A DNA stretch of 21,090 nt from Rhodocyclaceae bacterium (lineage in GTDB: Bacteria > Pseudomonadota > Gammaproteobacteria > Burkholderiales > Rhodocyclaceae): contig PNJM01000008.1 in the NCBI GenBank assembly GCA_013821865.1, positions 1-21,090 on the forward strand, in the 5' to 3' direction. How positions within the stretch are numbered: the stretch's first letter is position 1; the number at the start of each line of letters is the position of its first letter. Positions 13,647 through 21,090 of the stretch are shown one piece after another. The translations under genes and the position numbers were made by a program. Below the pieces are notes generated by a model. That model searched no databases, was not told where the DNA came from, and saw only the letters and a list, made by a program, of their open reading frames with translations.

Positions 13647-13958
13647 ATGGCAGATCCGATGAAAATCCGCGCCCAGATGCAGGGCGATACCGCGGACATC
13701 CGCGTGCTCATGAGCCACCCGATGGAAACCGGGCAGCGCAAGGACCCCCAGGGCAAGGTGGTCCCGGCTCACCACATCCAGAGCATAACCGCCACGGTTG
13801 CCGGCAAGCTGGTTCTGGACGGCCAGATCGGCGCGGCGGTTTCGCGCAACCCGGTGTTCGGCTTCAAGGTCAAGGGCGTCAAGGCCGGCGACAAGGTCGT
13901 GATCACCTGGGTGGACAACAAGGGCGACAAGAGGACGGACGAAGCGACGATCGGCTGA
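13647..13958 (+). CDS. soxZ: Sulfur carrier complex subunit SoxZ
   Basis: This 103-residue partner of SoxY has an immunoglobulin-like fold. Family stretches are MKIRAQMQGDTADIRVLMSHPMETGQRKD, PAHHIQSITATVAG and NPVFGFKVKGVKAGDKVVITWVDNKG. There is no signal peptide, as usual for SoxZ. GGAG nine bases upstream of ATG 13647 supports the start. It sits between soxY (30 bp) and soxA (89 bp) and is surely part of the same transcript. Confidence 0.97.
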   Translation: MADPMKIRAQMQGDTADIRVLMSHPMETGQRKDPQGKVVPAHHIQSITATVAGKLVLDGQIGAAVSRNPVFGFKVKGVKAGDKVVITWVDNKGDKRTDEATIG

Positions 13959-14047
13959 CCTCTGCGCCCTCGGCAGGCAACAAGAAAAACCGGAGCGGCG
14001 GATGACCGCTCCGGAAAAAGACGGCAACACCCACAAGGAGGAAGATC

Positions 14048-14911
14048 ATGAAGCAGCGCCTGAGCACTCTCATGGCTGCCGCGGTGATGACGGCGGCTTT
14101 CGCCGTGCAGGCCCAGCAGCCCATGAAGAAAGCCCCCCCTCCGGCGAAAGCCGCCGCCCCGGCCAAGGCCAAGGACGGCATCACAGCCGAGTTCGAGAAG
14201 TTCCGCGAAGTCCTCGAAGAAGACAACCCCGCCGAGCTGTTCGAAGCGAAGGGCGAGGACATCTGGAAGCACAAGAAGGGGCCGGACGGGGCCTCGATGG
14301 CGCAGTGCGACCTGGGCCTGGGCGCCGGGGTCGTCAAGGGCGCCTATGTCCAAATGCCGCGCTATTTCGCCGACGTCGGCCAGGTCATGGATGCCGAACG
14401 GCGCATCGTGCATTGCATGGTGAAGTACCTCGGCTACAAGGAAGAGGACATCCGCAAGCAGCCTTTCAGCAACGACAGCAAGACGCCCGATCACGTCTCG
14501 GTCATCACCTATGTCGCCGCCCAGTCGCGCAACATGAAGATCGCCGTGCCGCAAAAGCATCCGAAGGAAATCGAAACCTTCAGGATCGGGCGTGAAATCT
14601 TCGACTACCGGGCCGGCCCCTACGATTTCTCCTGCGCCACCTGCCACGGCAGCGACGGCATGCGCATCCGCACGCAGGACCTGCCGAACCTGAGAAAACC
14701 AGCCGAGGCCATCCGGGCCTACCAGGGCTGGCCGGGCTACCGCATGACCGGCGGCTTCATGCTCACGCAGCAATGGCGCATGAATGACTGCTTCCGCCAG
14801 CAGCGCTTCCCCGAGCCGGCCTACCTGTCGGATTCCATCACCGCCCTCCTGACCTACATGACGGCAACCGCCAACGGCCAGGTCTACAAGGGCCCGGGCA
14901 TCAAGCGTTAA
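14048..14911 (+). CDS. soxA: L-cysteine S-thiosulfotransferase subunit SoxA (mono-haem type)
   Basis: This 287-residue c-type cytochrome forms the SoxAX complex, which attaches thiosulfate to the SoxY cysteine. A Sec signal (MKQRLSTLMAAAVMTAAFAVQAQ) is followed by a Pro/Ala/Lys linker to about residue 43. One haem motif CATCH is at 196-200. C248 in NDCFRQQRFPEP is the conserved cysteine that ligates the active-site haem. In the N-terminal domain C87 and C123 remain but no CxxCH is present, so this is a single-haem SoxA rather than the di-haem form. A perfect AAGGAGG lies just before ATG 14048. soxX starts 13 bp downstream. Confidence 0.97.
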   Translation: MKQRLSTLMAAAVMTAAFAVQAQQPMKKAPPPAKAAAPAKAKDGITAEFEKFREVLEEDNPAELFEAKGEDIWKHKKGPDGASMAQCDLGLGAGVVKGAYVQMPRYFADVGQVMDAERRIVHCMVKYLGYKEEDIRKQPFSNDSKTPDHVSVITYVAAQSRNMKIAVPQKHPKEIETFRIGREIFDYRAGPYDFSCATCHGSDGMRIRTQDLPNLRKPAEAIRAYQGWPGYRMTGGFMLTQQWRMNDCFRQQRFPEPAYLSDSITALLTYMTATANGQVYKGPGIKR

Positions 14912-14924
14912 GGGGGGAGCAGAC

Positions 14925-15542
14925 ATGACTGCCATGAAGACCACGATTCTCTGCGCCGCCACGCTGGCCTGCGGTGCCGCCCTCGCCGAGGAAGTCCGCG
15001 ACTATCGCGCCGAAGCCATCGCCATGATGAAGCGCGACTTCAAGACGCGCGGCATCGCCACCGCCGACCGCGTCCATGAGGACGGCCTGCAGGCCATCTG
15101 CAACCGCACGTCGGACCATCCGCCCAAGGCGATTGCCGAGCGCCTGGAGCGCGACCAGATGGAAAGCATCAAGTACCCGCCCGACGGCAAGCTGATGGGC
15201 GACTGGAAGGCCGGCGAAAAGCTGGCGCAGAGCGGCCGCGGCATGACCTGGAGCGACAAGGCCGGCGTGCCCGGCGGCGGCAACTGCTACAACTGCCACC
15301 AGATCGGCCCGCAGGAAACCTCCTTCGGCACCATCGGCCCCAGCCTCTATCAGTTCGGCAAGCTCCGCGGCAATACGCCGGACGTGCAGAAATACGCCTA
15401 CGGCAAGATCTACAACGCCAAGGCCTTCAATCTCTGCTCGGCCATGCCGCGCTTCGGCCATGCCGGCGCGCTCACCGAAAGCCAGATCAAGGATCTCGTC
15501 GCCCTGCTGCTCGACCCGCAGTCGCCGGTCAACAGCAAATGA
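14925..15542 (+). CDS. soxX: SoxX cytochrome c subunit of SoxAX
   Basis: This 205-residue mono-haem cytochrome accepts electrons in the SoxAX complex. The signal peptide MTAMKTTILCAATLACGAALA precedes the mature part. Haem binding is by CYNCH at 121-125, and M174 in LCSAMPRFGH is the likely sixth ligand. The region of about 90 residues before the haem domain makes it a long-form SoxX. A GGGGGAG run lies before ATG 14925; ATG 14934 is an alternative. The gene is 13 bp after soxA. A strong hairpin with a T-rich tail begins 15 bp after its stop, separating it from soxB. Confidence 0.96.
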   Translation: MTAMKTTILCAATLACGAALAEEVRDYRAEAIAMMKRDFKTRGIATADRVHEDGLQAICNRTSDHPPKAIAERLERDQMESIKYPPDGKLMGDWKAGEKLAQSGRGMTWSDKAGVPGGGNCYNCHQIGPQETSFGTIGPSLYQFGKLRGNTPDVQKYAYGKIYNAKAFNLCSAMPRFGHAGALTESQIKDLVALLLDPQSPVNSK

Positions 15543-15557
15543 CCGCCATACCTTTCG

Positions 15558-15590
15558 AAGAGGCTTGGCATCGCCAAGCCTCTTTCTTTT
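15558..15590 (+). terminator. Rho-independent terminator-like hairpin between soxX and soxB
   Basis: A perfect 12-bp stem (aagaggcttggc at 15558-15569, gccaagcctctt at 15573-15584) encloses a 3-base loop. It is followed by tctttt, giving the standard terminator look. It ends directly at the GAGGA ribosome site of soxB (15591-15595). Yet soxB lies on the same strand with no obvious separate promoter in the 61-bp gap, so it is likely leaky termination, attenuation or an RNA-processing site. Confidence 0.8.
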
Positions 15591-15603
15591 GAGGACCCCA
15601 CAG

Positions 15604-17319
15604 ATGTCCATGAACCGCCGGGAATTCCTGCAGATCCTCGCCGCCGCCTCCGCCGCCGGCTTCGCCCTCGACAGCCGGGAACTGCTCGCTGCCCAGGGCG
15701 GCGGCAAGCTCTACGACCTGCCCCGTTTCGGCAACGTCTCGCTGCTGCATTTCACCGACTGCCATGCCCAGTTGCTCCCGATTTATTTCCGCGAGCCGAA
15801 CGTCAACCTCGGCATCGGCGGGGCGGTCGGCCGCGCGCCGCACCTGGTCGGCGAGCACCTGCTCAGAGCGTTCAACATCAGGCCCGGTTCGCTCGATGCG
15901 CACGCCTTCACCTATCTCGATTTCGCGCAGGCCGCCAGGGCCTACGGCAAGGTCGGCGGCTTCGCCCATCTGGCCACCCTGGTGAAGCGCCTGCGCGCCT
16001 CGCGCCCCGGCGCCCTGCTGCTCGATGGCGGCGACACCTGGCAGGGCTCCGCCACGGCCTTGTGGAGCAAGGGCCAGGACATGGTGGATGCCTGCAAGCT
16101 GCTCGGCGTCGACATCATGACGGGGCACTGGGAGTTCACTCTCGGCGCGGAGCGGGTGCAGGAAATCGTCAAGAAGGATTTCCCCGGCAAGATTGAATTC
16201 CTTGCCCAGAACGTCAAGACCACGGACTTCGGCGACCCGGTGTTCAAGCCTTACGCCATACGCGAAATCAACGGCGTGCCGGTGGCGGTGATCGGCCAGG
16301 GCTTCCCCTACACGCCGGTGGCCAACCCGCGCTACATGATTCCCGACTGGACCATGGGCATCCAGGACGACGAAATGCAGAAGGTCGTAGACGAGGCGCG
16401 CGGCAAGGGCGCCCAGGTCGTGGTGCTGCTCTCGCACAACGGCATGGACGTCGACCTCAAGATGGCGAGCCGCGTCACGGGCATCGACGCCATTCTCGGC
16501 GGCCACACCCACGACGGCGTGCCGGCGCCCTCCATCGTGAAGAACGCCGGCGGACAGACGCTGGTGATGAACTCCGGCTCGAACGGAAAGTTCCTCTCCG
16601 TGCTGGACTTCGACGTGCGCGGAGGCAATATCCAAGGCTGGCGCTACAAGCTGCTGCCGGTGTTCTCCAACCTGCTGCCGGCCGACAAGGAAATGGCCGC
16701 CTACATCGACAAGGTGCGCGCCCCGCACAAGGCGAAACTCGAGGAGAAGCTGGCCGTCTCCGAGGGCCTGCTCTACCGCCGCGGCAACTTCAACGGCAGC
16801 TGGGACCAGCTCATTCTCGACGCCATGATGGAAGCGAAAGGCGCGCAGATCGCCTTCTCGCCCGGCTTCCGCTGGGGCACCAGCATCCTGCCCGGCCAGG
16901 CCATCACCTTCGAACACGTCATGGACCAGACGGCCATCACCTACCCTTACTCGACGCTCACCGACATGAGCGGCGAGATGATCAAGAACGTGCTGGAAGA
17001 TGTCTGCGACAACCTGTTCAATGCCGACCCCTACAAGCAGCAGGGCGGCGACATGGTGCGCGTCGGCGGCATGAGCTACGCCTGCGACCCGAACGCGGCG
17101 ATGGGCAGTCGAATCCAGGACATGCGCCTGGACGGCAAGCCGATCGAGGCGGCCAGGACCTACAAGGTGGCCGGCTGGGCGCCGGTGGCGGAAGGCGCCA
17201 CCGGCGAGCCGATCTGGGACGTGGTGACGAAATGGCTGCGCGACAAGAAAGTCGTCACGCCGCGCAAGCTCAACGAGCCGAGGCTGATTGGCGTCGCCGG
17301 CAACCCGGGCATCGCATAA
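15604..17319 (+). CDS. soxB: S-sulfosulfanyl-L-cysteine sulfohydrolase SoxB
   Basis: This 571-residue periplasmic di-manganese hydrolase releases sulfate from the thiosulfonate bound to SoxY. A Tat signal NRREFLQILAAASAAGFAL starts at residue 4. Metal-site motifs of the 5'-nucleotidase/metallophosphatase fold are visible: LLHFTDCHAQLLP (D52, H54), LLLDGGDTWQGS (about 140-150), GHWEFTLG (about 174), LLSHNGMDVDLKMA and GGHTHDGVP. The substrate-binding C-terminal domain follows. GAGGA at 15591-15595 favours ATG 15604; ATG 15610 is possible. It is the last sox gene in the window; soxCD are not present here. The next gene on the same strand starts 65 bp later, behind its own likely promoter. Confidence 0.97.
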   Translation: MSMNRREFLQILAAASAAGFALDSRELLAAQGGGKLYDLPRFGNVSLLHFTDCHAQLLPIYFREPNVNLGIGGAVGRAPHLVGEHLLRAFNIRPGSLDAHAFTYLDFAQAARAYGKVGGFAHLATLVKRLRASRPGALLLDGGDTWQGSATALWSKGQDMVDACKLLGVDIMTGHWEFTLGAERVQEIVKKDFPGKIEFLAQNVKTTDFGDPVFKPYAIREINGVPVAVIGQGFPYTPVANPRYMIPDWTMGIQDDEMQKVVDEARGKGAQVVVLLSHNGMDVDLKMASRVTGIDAILGGHTHDGVPAPSIVKNAGGQTLVMNSGSNGKFLSVLDFDVRGGNIQGWRYKLLPVFSNLLPADKEMAAYIDKVRAPHKAKLEEKLAVSEGLLYRRGNFNGSWDQLILDAMMEAKGAQIAFSPGFRWGTSILPGQAITFEHVMDQTAITYPYSTLTDMSGEMIKNVLEDVCDNLFNADPYKQQGGDMVRVGGMSYACDPNAAMGSRIQDMRLDGKPIEAARTYKVAGWAPVAEGATGEPIWDVVTKWLRDKKVVTPRKLNEPRLIGVAGNPGIA

Positions 17320-17326
17320 CACTTCC

Positions 17327-17357
17327 TTACATTCTCCGTTTCGCGGCACGGTAGAAT
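17327..17357 (+). promoter_or_regulatory. Candidate sigma-70 promoter for the efflux operon
   Basis: TAGAAT at 17352-17357 is a good -10. TTACAT at 17327-17332 could be the -35, with a long 19-base spacer. The predicted start near 17364 would leave about 20 nt before ATG 17385. It lies in the 65-bp gap after soxB, and no terminator hairpin is seen there. Confidence 0.4.
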
Positions 17358-17384
17358 CCGGCGATCGAAGCCGATTCTGCCGAC

Positions 17385-18830
17385 ATGACTCCCGCTTTCC
17401 CTGCTTCGCTGCGGCGAGGCGCCCTGTTCGCCGCATGCGCCCTGGCCGTCATGCCGGCCTATGCCGGCGAGCTTGGCGACCCCTTCGGCACGCTCGCCGC
17501 CGTGCCGCCGCTCGCCGGCGTGCGCGCGACCGAGACCGCGCCCTGCCAGCCGGCCGACCTCGGCAAGCCGTTGAGCCTCGCCGACGCCGTCGATGTCGCG
17601 CTGTGCAACAACCCGCAGACGCGCCAGGCCTGGGCCGGCGCCCGCGCCCAGGCGGCCCAGTTCGGCGTGGCGCAGGCGGCCTACCTGCCCGCCGTCTCGG
17701 CCAGCGTCTCCGCCAGCCGCCTCCGCAACGAGGCGTCGCGGGGTGGCGACCCCTACTCCCAGCGATCGCTCGGAGCCGATCTTTCCTACGTGCTGTTCGA
17801 TTTCGGCGTCCGCTCCGCCGGGCTGGAGAACGCCCGCCAGTTGTTCGCCGCTGCCGCCGCCACGCGCGACGCAACCGTGCAAAACATCTTCCTCGCCGCC
17901 GTGCAGGCCTTCTTCCAGAAGCAGGCGTCCGCCGCGGCGCTGGAGGCGAGCCTGCAGTCGGAGAAGGCCGCCCTCGAATCACTTAACGCCGCCGATGCCC
18001 GCTACCGGGTGGGCGCCGCCACCCCGGCCGACCGGCTGCTGGCGCGCACCGCCCACGCCCAGGCGGTGCTCAACCGCATCACCGCCGAAGGCGCCGTGAA
18101 AACCGCGCAGGGCACGCTCGCCAACGCGCTCGGCACCGAGCCGACGCGCGCTCTGGCGCTGGCGCCGATGCCGCCCGCCGCGCCGGAAGCGGGCTTCGAG
18201 GCCGATGTCACGAAACTGATCGAGGAAGCGCGCACTCGGCGGCCCGATCTCGCCGCGGCGGCAGCGCAGTTCCGCGCCGCCCGGGCGAACGTCGATGCGG
18301 CGCAGGCCAGCCACCTGCCGACGCTCTCCCTCGGCGGCGGCGCCGGCCGCAGCCAGGTCTCCGGCCAGACTGCCTATGACAGCTCGAACATCGGCCTCAC
18401 GCTCACCATCCCGATCTTCAGCGGCTTTTCCACCACCTACAAGGTGCGCGCGGCGGAAGCCCAGGCCGATGTCCAGGCCGCGCGGCGCGAGCAGGTCCGC
18501 CTGCAGGTGGCGCTGGACGTCTGGAATGCCTATGCCAACCTCACCACCGCCACCCAGTCGGTGAAGACCGCCGCGGATCTGCTCGAGAGCGCAATCCAGT
18601 CGGAAAAGGTTGCTGCCGGCCGATACCGGGCCGGCGTCGGCAGCATCCTCGATCTGCTCACCGCGCAGACGGCGCTCGCCAGCGCGAGGCAGCAGAGGAT
18701 ACAGGCCGGCTACAACTGGTTCGTCTCGCGCGCCACCCTGGCCCAGGCCATGGGTGCGCTGGATTCGGGATTGCTCACCGCCCTGGCGCCGCAGGCTGCG
18801 GCCCCCGCCACGCAGAAAGACCGCCCATGA
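17385..18830 (+). CDS. TolC-family outer-membrane efflux protein
   Basis: This 481-residue outer-membrane factor forms the exit duct of a tripartite exporter. The signal peptide is MTPAFPASLRRGALFAACALAVMPAYAG, cleaved near residue 28. Two OEP repeats are visible: PLSLADAVDVALCNNPQTRQAWAGARAQ with LPAVSASVSASR, and LIEEARTRRPDLAAAAAQFRAARANVDAAQASHLPTLSLGGG with LTLTIPIFSGF. Periplasmic coiled-coil helices follow, and the terminal part AGVGSILDLLTAQTALASARQQRIQAGYNW is typical of the family. The stop overlaps the next start (ATGA at 18827-18830), showing translational coupling to the adaptor. The substrate cannot be told from sequence. Confidence 0.93.
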   Translation: MTPAFPASLRRGALFAACALAVMPAYAGELGDPFGTLAAVPPLAGVRATETAPCQPADLGKPLSLADAVDVALCNNPQTRQAWAGARAQAAQFGVAQAAYLPAVSASVSASRLRNEASRGGDPYSQRSLGADLSYVLFDFGVRSAGLENARQLFAAAAATRDATVQNIFLAAVQAFFQKQASAAALEASLQSEKAALESLNAADARYRVGAATPADRLLARTAHAQAVLNRITAEGAVKTAQGTLANALGTEPTRALALAPMPPAAPEAGFEADVTKLIEEARTRRPDLAAAAAQFRAARANVDAAQASHLPTLSLGGGAGRSQVSGQTAYDSSNIGLTLTIPIFSGFSTTYKVRAAEAQADVQAARREQVRLQVALDVWNAYANLTTATQSVKTAADLLESAIQSEKVAAGRYRAGVGSILDLLTAQTALASARQQRIQAGYNWFVSRATLAQAMGALDSGLLTALAPQAAAPATQKDRP

Positions 18831-20041
18831 TCCGCATGAAGAAAATCGCCGTGCTCGCCGTCGCCGCCAGCCTGCTTGCGATCGCCGGCTATTACGCCTA
18901 CCGGAAACAGGCCGCGGCCAGCCCTGAGCAGCGCTACAAGACGCATGCCCTGGACAAGGGCGATGTCACCCAGACCGTGTCGGCCAACGGCACCCTCAAC
19001 CCGGTGACGCTGGTCAGCGTCGGCACCCAGGTTTCGGGCACGGTCAAGAAGCTCCATGTCGACTTCAACGATCAGGTCAAGGCCGGCCAGATCCTGGCCG
19101 AACTCGACGACTCGCTCTACTCGGCCCAGGTGCGGCAGAGCGACGCCAGCGTGGCCAGCGCGCTGGCCGCGCTGCAACTGGCGCGCGCGAACGAGGCGCG
19201 GCTGAAGCCCCTCTACCAGCAGGAATACGTCTCGCGCCAGGAACTCGACCAGGTTGTGCAGGCGCGCGAATCGGCGGAGGCGCAGGCCAGGCTCGCCCGG
19301 GCGCAGAACGACCGCGACCGCGCCAACCTCGGCTACTCGGTGATCCGCTCGCCGGTGTCCGGCGTGGTCGTGGACCGCCAGATCGATGTCGGCCAGACCG
19401 TCGCCGCCAGCTTCCAGACGCCGACGCTGTTCAAGATCGCCCAGGATCTGACGCAGATGCAGATCTACACCACCTTCGCCGAAGCCGACATCGGCAACAT
19501 CCGCGTCGATCAGCCGGTGCGCTTCAGCGTCGATGCCTTTCCCAATCGCAGCTTTCGCGGCAAGGTGAAGCAGATCCGCCTCAATCCGACGACGCTGCAG
19601 AACGTGGTGACCTACAACGTCGTGGTGGCCGTGGAGAATCCGGAACAGATCCTGCTCCCCGGCATGACCGCCTATGTCAGCATCGCCGTGGCGCAGAAGA
19701 AGGACGTGCTGCTGGTGCCCAACGCCGCGCTGCGCTTCAAGCCGGCCAGCAGCGAAAAGGGCGGCGAGAAAGCCAACGGCGAAGGCGCGAGACCCGGCGC
19801 AGGCGCGCAAGGACCCGGCGGCGAGAAGCGCGAGAGGCGGCGCGACGCCGGTAGCGGAACCGTTTATGTCCTGGACGGCTACCAGATCAAGCCGATCAGC
19901 ATCGGCACCGGCATAACCGATGCCCGCTTCACCGAGGTGGCCGGCGGCGATCTCAAGGCCGGCGACAAGGTGGTCACGGGCGAAAACATCACAACCGCAG
20001 AGTCCGCCTCGTCGAGCACATTCCGCCTGAGGATGTTCTGA
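18827..20041 (+). CDS. macA: MacA-like periplasmic adaptor (membrane fusion protein)
   Basis: This 404-residue HlyD/RND-type adaptor joins the inner-membrane ABC transporter to the TolC-like duct. The N-terminal anchor helix is at about residues 5-25. It is followed by the first lipoyl half (VGTQVSGTVKKLHVDFNDQVKAGQILAELDD), a helical hairpin (about 85-165), the second lipoyl half (SPVSGVVVDRQIDVGQTVAA), a beta-barrel and a membrane-proximal domain (IKPISIGTGITDARFTEV, KAGDKVVTGEN). A low-complexity Gly/Lys/Arg/Glu linker at about 305-345 separates the last two and resembles linkers in other MacA-type proteins. The start overlaps the upstream stop and its own stop overlaps the next start (TGATG). 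The second in-frame ATG (18836) is an alternative start. The symbol is by similarity. Confidence 0.9.
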   Translation: MIRMKKIAVLAVAASLLAIAGYYAYRKQAAASPEQRYKTHALDKGDVTQTVSANGTLNPVTLVSVGTQVSGTVKKLHVDFNDQVKAGQILAELDDSLYSAQVRQSDASVASALAALQLARANEARLKPLYQQEYVSRQELDQVVQARESAEAQARLARAQNDRDRANLGYSVIRSPVSGVVVDRQIDVGQTVAASFQTPTLFKIAQDLTQMQIYTTFAEADIGNIRVDQPVRFSVDAFPNRSFRGKVKQIRLNPTTLQNVVTYNVVVAVENPEQILLPGMTAYVSIAVAQKKDVLLVPNAALRFKPASSEKGGEKANGEGARPGAGAQGPGGEKRERRRDAGSGTVYVLDGYQIKPISIGTGITDARFTEVAGGDLKAGDKVVTGENITTAESASSSTFRLRMF

Positions 20042-20754
20042 TGGCGGACGAGGTGATCCGCGTTGAATCGCTTTTCAAGGCGTACGACACGCCGGCCGGC
20101 CCGTTTCCGGTCCTCAAGGACGTCAACCTGTCCATCCTGCCGGGCGAGTTCGTCGCCATCATGGGGCCATCGGGTTCGGGCAAGTCCACCTTCATGAACA
20201 TCCTCGGCTGCCTCGACCGGCCCAGCGCAGGACGCTACATCCTGTCGGGGAGGAACGTCGCCGAACTCGGCAAGGACGAGACGGCGGCGCTCAGGAACCG
20301 CACCATCGGCTTCGTCTTCCAGGGTTTCAACCTGCTGCCGCGCATGGGCCTTGCCGACAACGTCGCGCTGCCGCTGGTCTATTCCGGCATCGGCCGCGAG
20401 GAGCGGCGCGAGCGGGCGCTGGCCGTGCTCGACAAGGTGGGGCTGGGCGGCTATGCCGACTCGCTGCCCAATCGCATTTCCGGCGGCCAGCAGCAGCGCG
20501 TGGCGATCGCCCGGGCCCTGGCGAACCGCCCGCAGCTCATCCTCGCCGACGAGCCGACCGGCAACCTCGACAGCCATACCGGCGAGGAGATCATGGGCGT
20601 GTTCCGGGCGCTCAACGACGAAGGCATCACGATCGTCCTGATCACCCACGAGAACGATATAGCCGCCCACGCGCGCCGCCAGGTGCGCTTTCTCGACGGA
20701 CGCATCGTCCTCGACGCCCCCACGCAGCCGCAGGCGGAGGCATCGCCTTGCTAG
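20041..20754 (+). CDS. ABC transporter ATP-binding protein (MacB ATPase part)
   Basis: This 237-residue ATPase is of the MacB/LolD/FtsE class. It shows Walker A GPSGSGKST (residues 42-50), the Q-loop FVFQGFNLLPRM (Q94), signature ISGGQQQRVAIARAL (146-160), Walker B LILADEPTGNLDS (167-178) and the switch His in VLITHEND. In E. coli MacB this domain is fused to the permease; here it is a separate gene directly upstream of the permease. It is translationally coupled to the adaptor (TGATG, 20039-20043), and its stop overlaps the next start. It drives conformational change in the mechanotransmission-type exporter. Confidence 0.95.
   Translation: MADEVIRVESLFKAYDTPAGPFPVLKDVNLSILPGEFVAIMGPSGSGKSTFMNILGCLDRPSAGRYILSGRNVAELGKDETAALRNRTIGFVFQGFNLLPRMGLADNVALPLVYSGIGREERRERALAVLDKVGLGGYADSLPNRISGGQQQRVAIARALANRPQLILADEPTGNLDSHTGEEIMGVFRALNDEGITIVLITHENDIAAHARRQVRFLDGRIVLDAPTQPQAEASPC
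20736..20740 (+). promoter_or_regulatory. Ribosome binding site deciding the permease start
   Basis: GGAGG lies seven bases before TTG 20748, which overlaps the stop of the ATPase gene (ttgctag). The in-frame ATG at 20760 is 19 bases away, too far for this site, so TTG 20748 is the preferred start. Confidence 0.6.
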
Positions 20755-21090
20755 GCGCCATGCTGCAGGAAGCCTGGCGCGCGATGGGCGCCAATCGCCT
20801 GCGCACGCTGCTGACCATGCTCGGCATGGTGATCGGCGTCGGCGCCGTCGTGCTGATGATGGCCATCGGCCAGGGCGCTCAATACGCCGTGGCGCAGACC
20901 ATCAGCACGATGGGCAGCAACCTGTTCGTGGTGGTTTCCGGCTACACCTCGGCCGGCGGCATACGCAGCGGCGCCGGCGGCTCGCCGACCCTGACCGTCG
21001 CCGACGCGGCGGCCATGGCCGAGCTCGACGGCGTGCAGGCCGTGTCGCCGCTGCATCTCGGCTCGGCCCAGCTGGTGCACGGCCCGAACA
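20748..21090 (+). CDS. MacB-type ABC transporter permease, N-terminal part (cut by window edge)
   Basis: The frame is open to the right edge, giving 114 codons. It reads MLGAMLQEAWRAMGANRLRT, then LLTMLGMVIGVGAVVLMMAIGQGA (first membrane helix, about residues 20-42), then the periplasmic domain start VAQTISTMGSNLFVVVSG and LTVADAAAMAELDGVQAVSP. This matches the FtsX/MacB permease family, whose remaining periplasmic core and three C-terminal helices would follow outside the window. It completes the set TolC-like, MacA-like, ATPase and permease. Such systems export macrolides, lipopeptides, siderophores or other amphiphiles; which one applies here is unknown. Confidence 0.9.
   Translation, partial: MLGAMLQEAWRAMGANRLRTLLTMLGMVIGVGAVVLMMAIGQGAQYAVAQTISTMGSNLFVVVSGYTSAGGIRSGAGGSPTLTVADAAAMAELDGVQAVSPLHLGSAQLVHGPN

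Noticed and set aside
15529..17436. Minus-strand open frame of 635 codons opposite soxB
   Set aside because: Antisense shadow of soxB, without motifs.

Overview
The window reads as a GC-rich chromosomal segment of a chemolithotrophic, sulfur-oxidising betaproteobacterium, in the style of Sulfuritalea, Thiobacillus or related Rhodocyclaceae/Nitrosomonadales. This placement rests on gene content (sat-aprBA plus soxYZAXB plus a cbbQO/norQD-type pair) and on protein style, not on a database search. No rRNA, tRNA, CRISPR array, prophage or insertion sequence was seen.

Layout. 1-2010 (minus): a MoxR-type AAA+ ATPase of the CbbQ/NorQ family and its VWA partner CbbO/NorD, the latter cut by the window edge. 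2011-2203: an AT-rich divergent promoter region with a perfect FNR/FixK-type palindrome and a second 17-bp palindrome. 2204-5182 (plus): a membrane-bound multi-PAS histidine kinase. 5196-10024 (minus): the dissimilatory sulfite-to-sulfate module sat, aprB, aprA, followed by a YkgJ-type cysteine-cluster protein. 10025-10388: a non-coding interval with a structured sat leader and two identical 81-bp hairpin-rich direct repeats. 10389-11855 (minus): a BepA-type periplasmic M48 protease. 12002-12953 (plus): a single-domain response regulator and moaC. 13146-17319 (plus): soxY, soxZ, soxA, soxX and soxB, with a strong terminator-like hairpin between soxX and soxB. 17385 to the end (plus): a tripartite efflux system (TolC-like outer-membrane protein, MacA-like adaptor, MacB-like transporter split into separate ATPase and permease genes), the permease cut by the right edge.

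How the genes fit together. SoxAX and SoxB act on sulfur carried on the SoxYZ cysteine arm. No soxCD is seen here. The carrier sulfane sulfur would then be stored or passed to a cytoplasmic route that yields sulfite. AprBA and Sat then convert sulfite via APS to sulfate and ATP. Neither aprM nor qmoABC is next to aprBA in this window, so its electron acceptor is not evident. The CbbQO-type pair would serve RuBisCO activation (autotrophy), or NO-reductase activation if it is NorQD. The FNR-type box in its promoter region suggests control by oxygen or NO.

I found no convincing wholly new multi-gene system. The most unusual material is non-coding: a family of hairpin elements with conserved ends upstream of sat (two full copies and one shortened copy inside the sat leader), the hairpin inside the sox cluster placed directly against the soxB ribosome binding site, and the palindromes in the cbbQ/kinase promoter region. 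The long open frames opposite cbbO/cbbQ, apr, sat and soxB are GC-driven antisense shadows and are not annotated.
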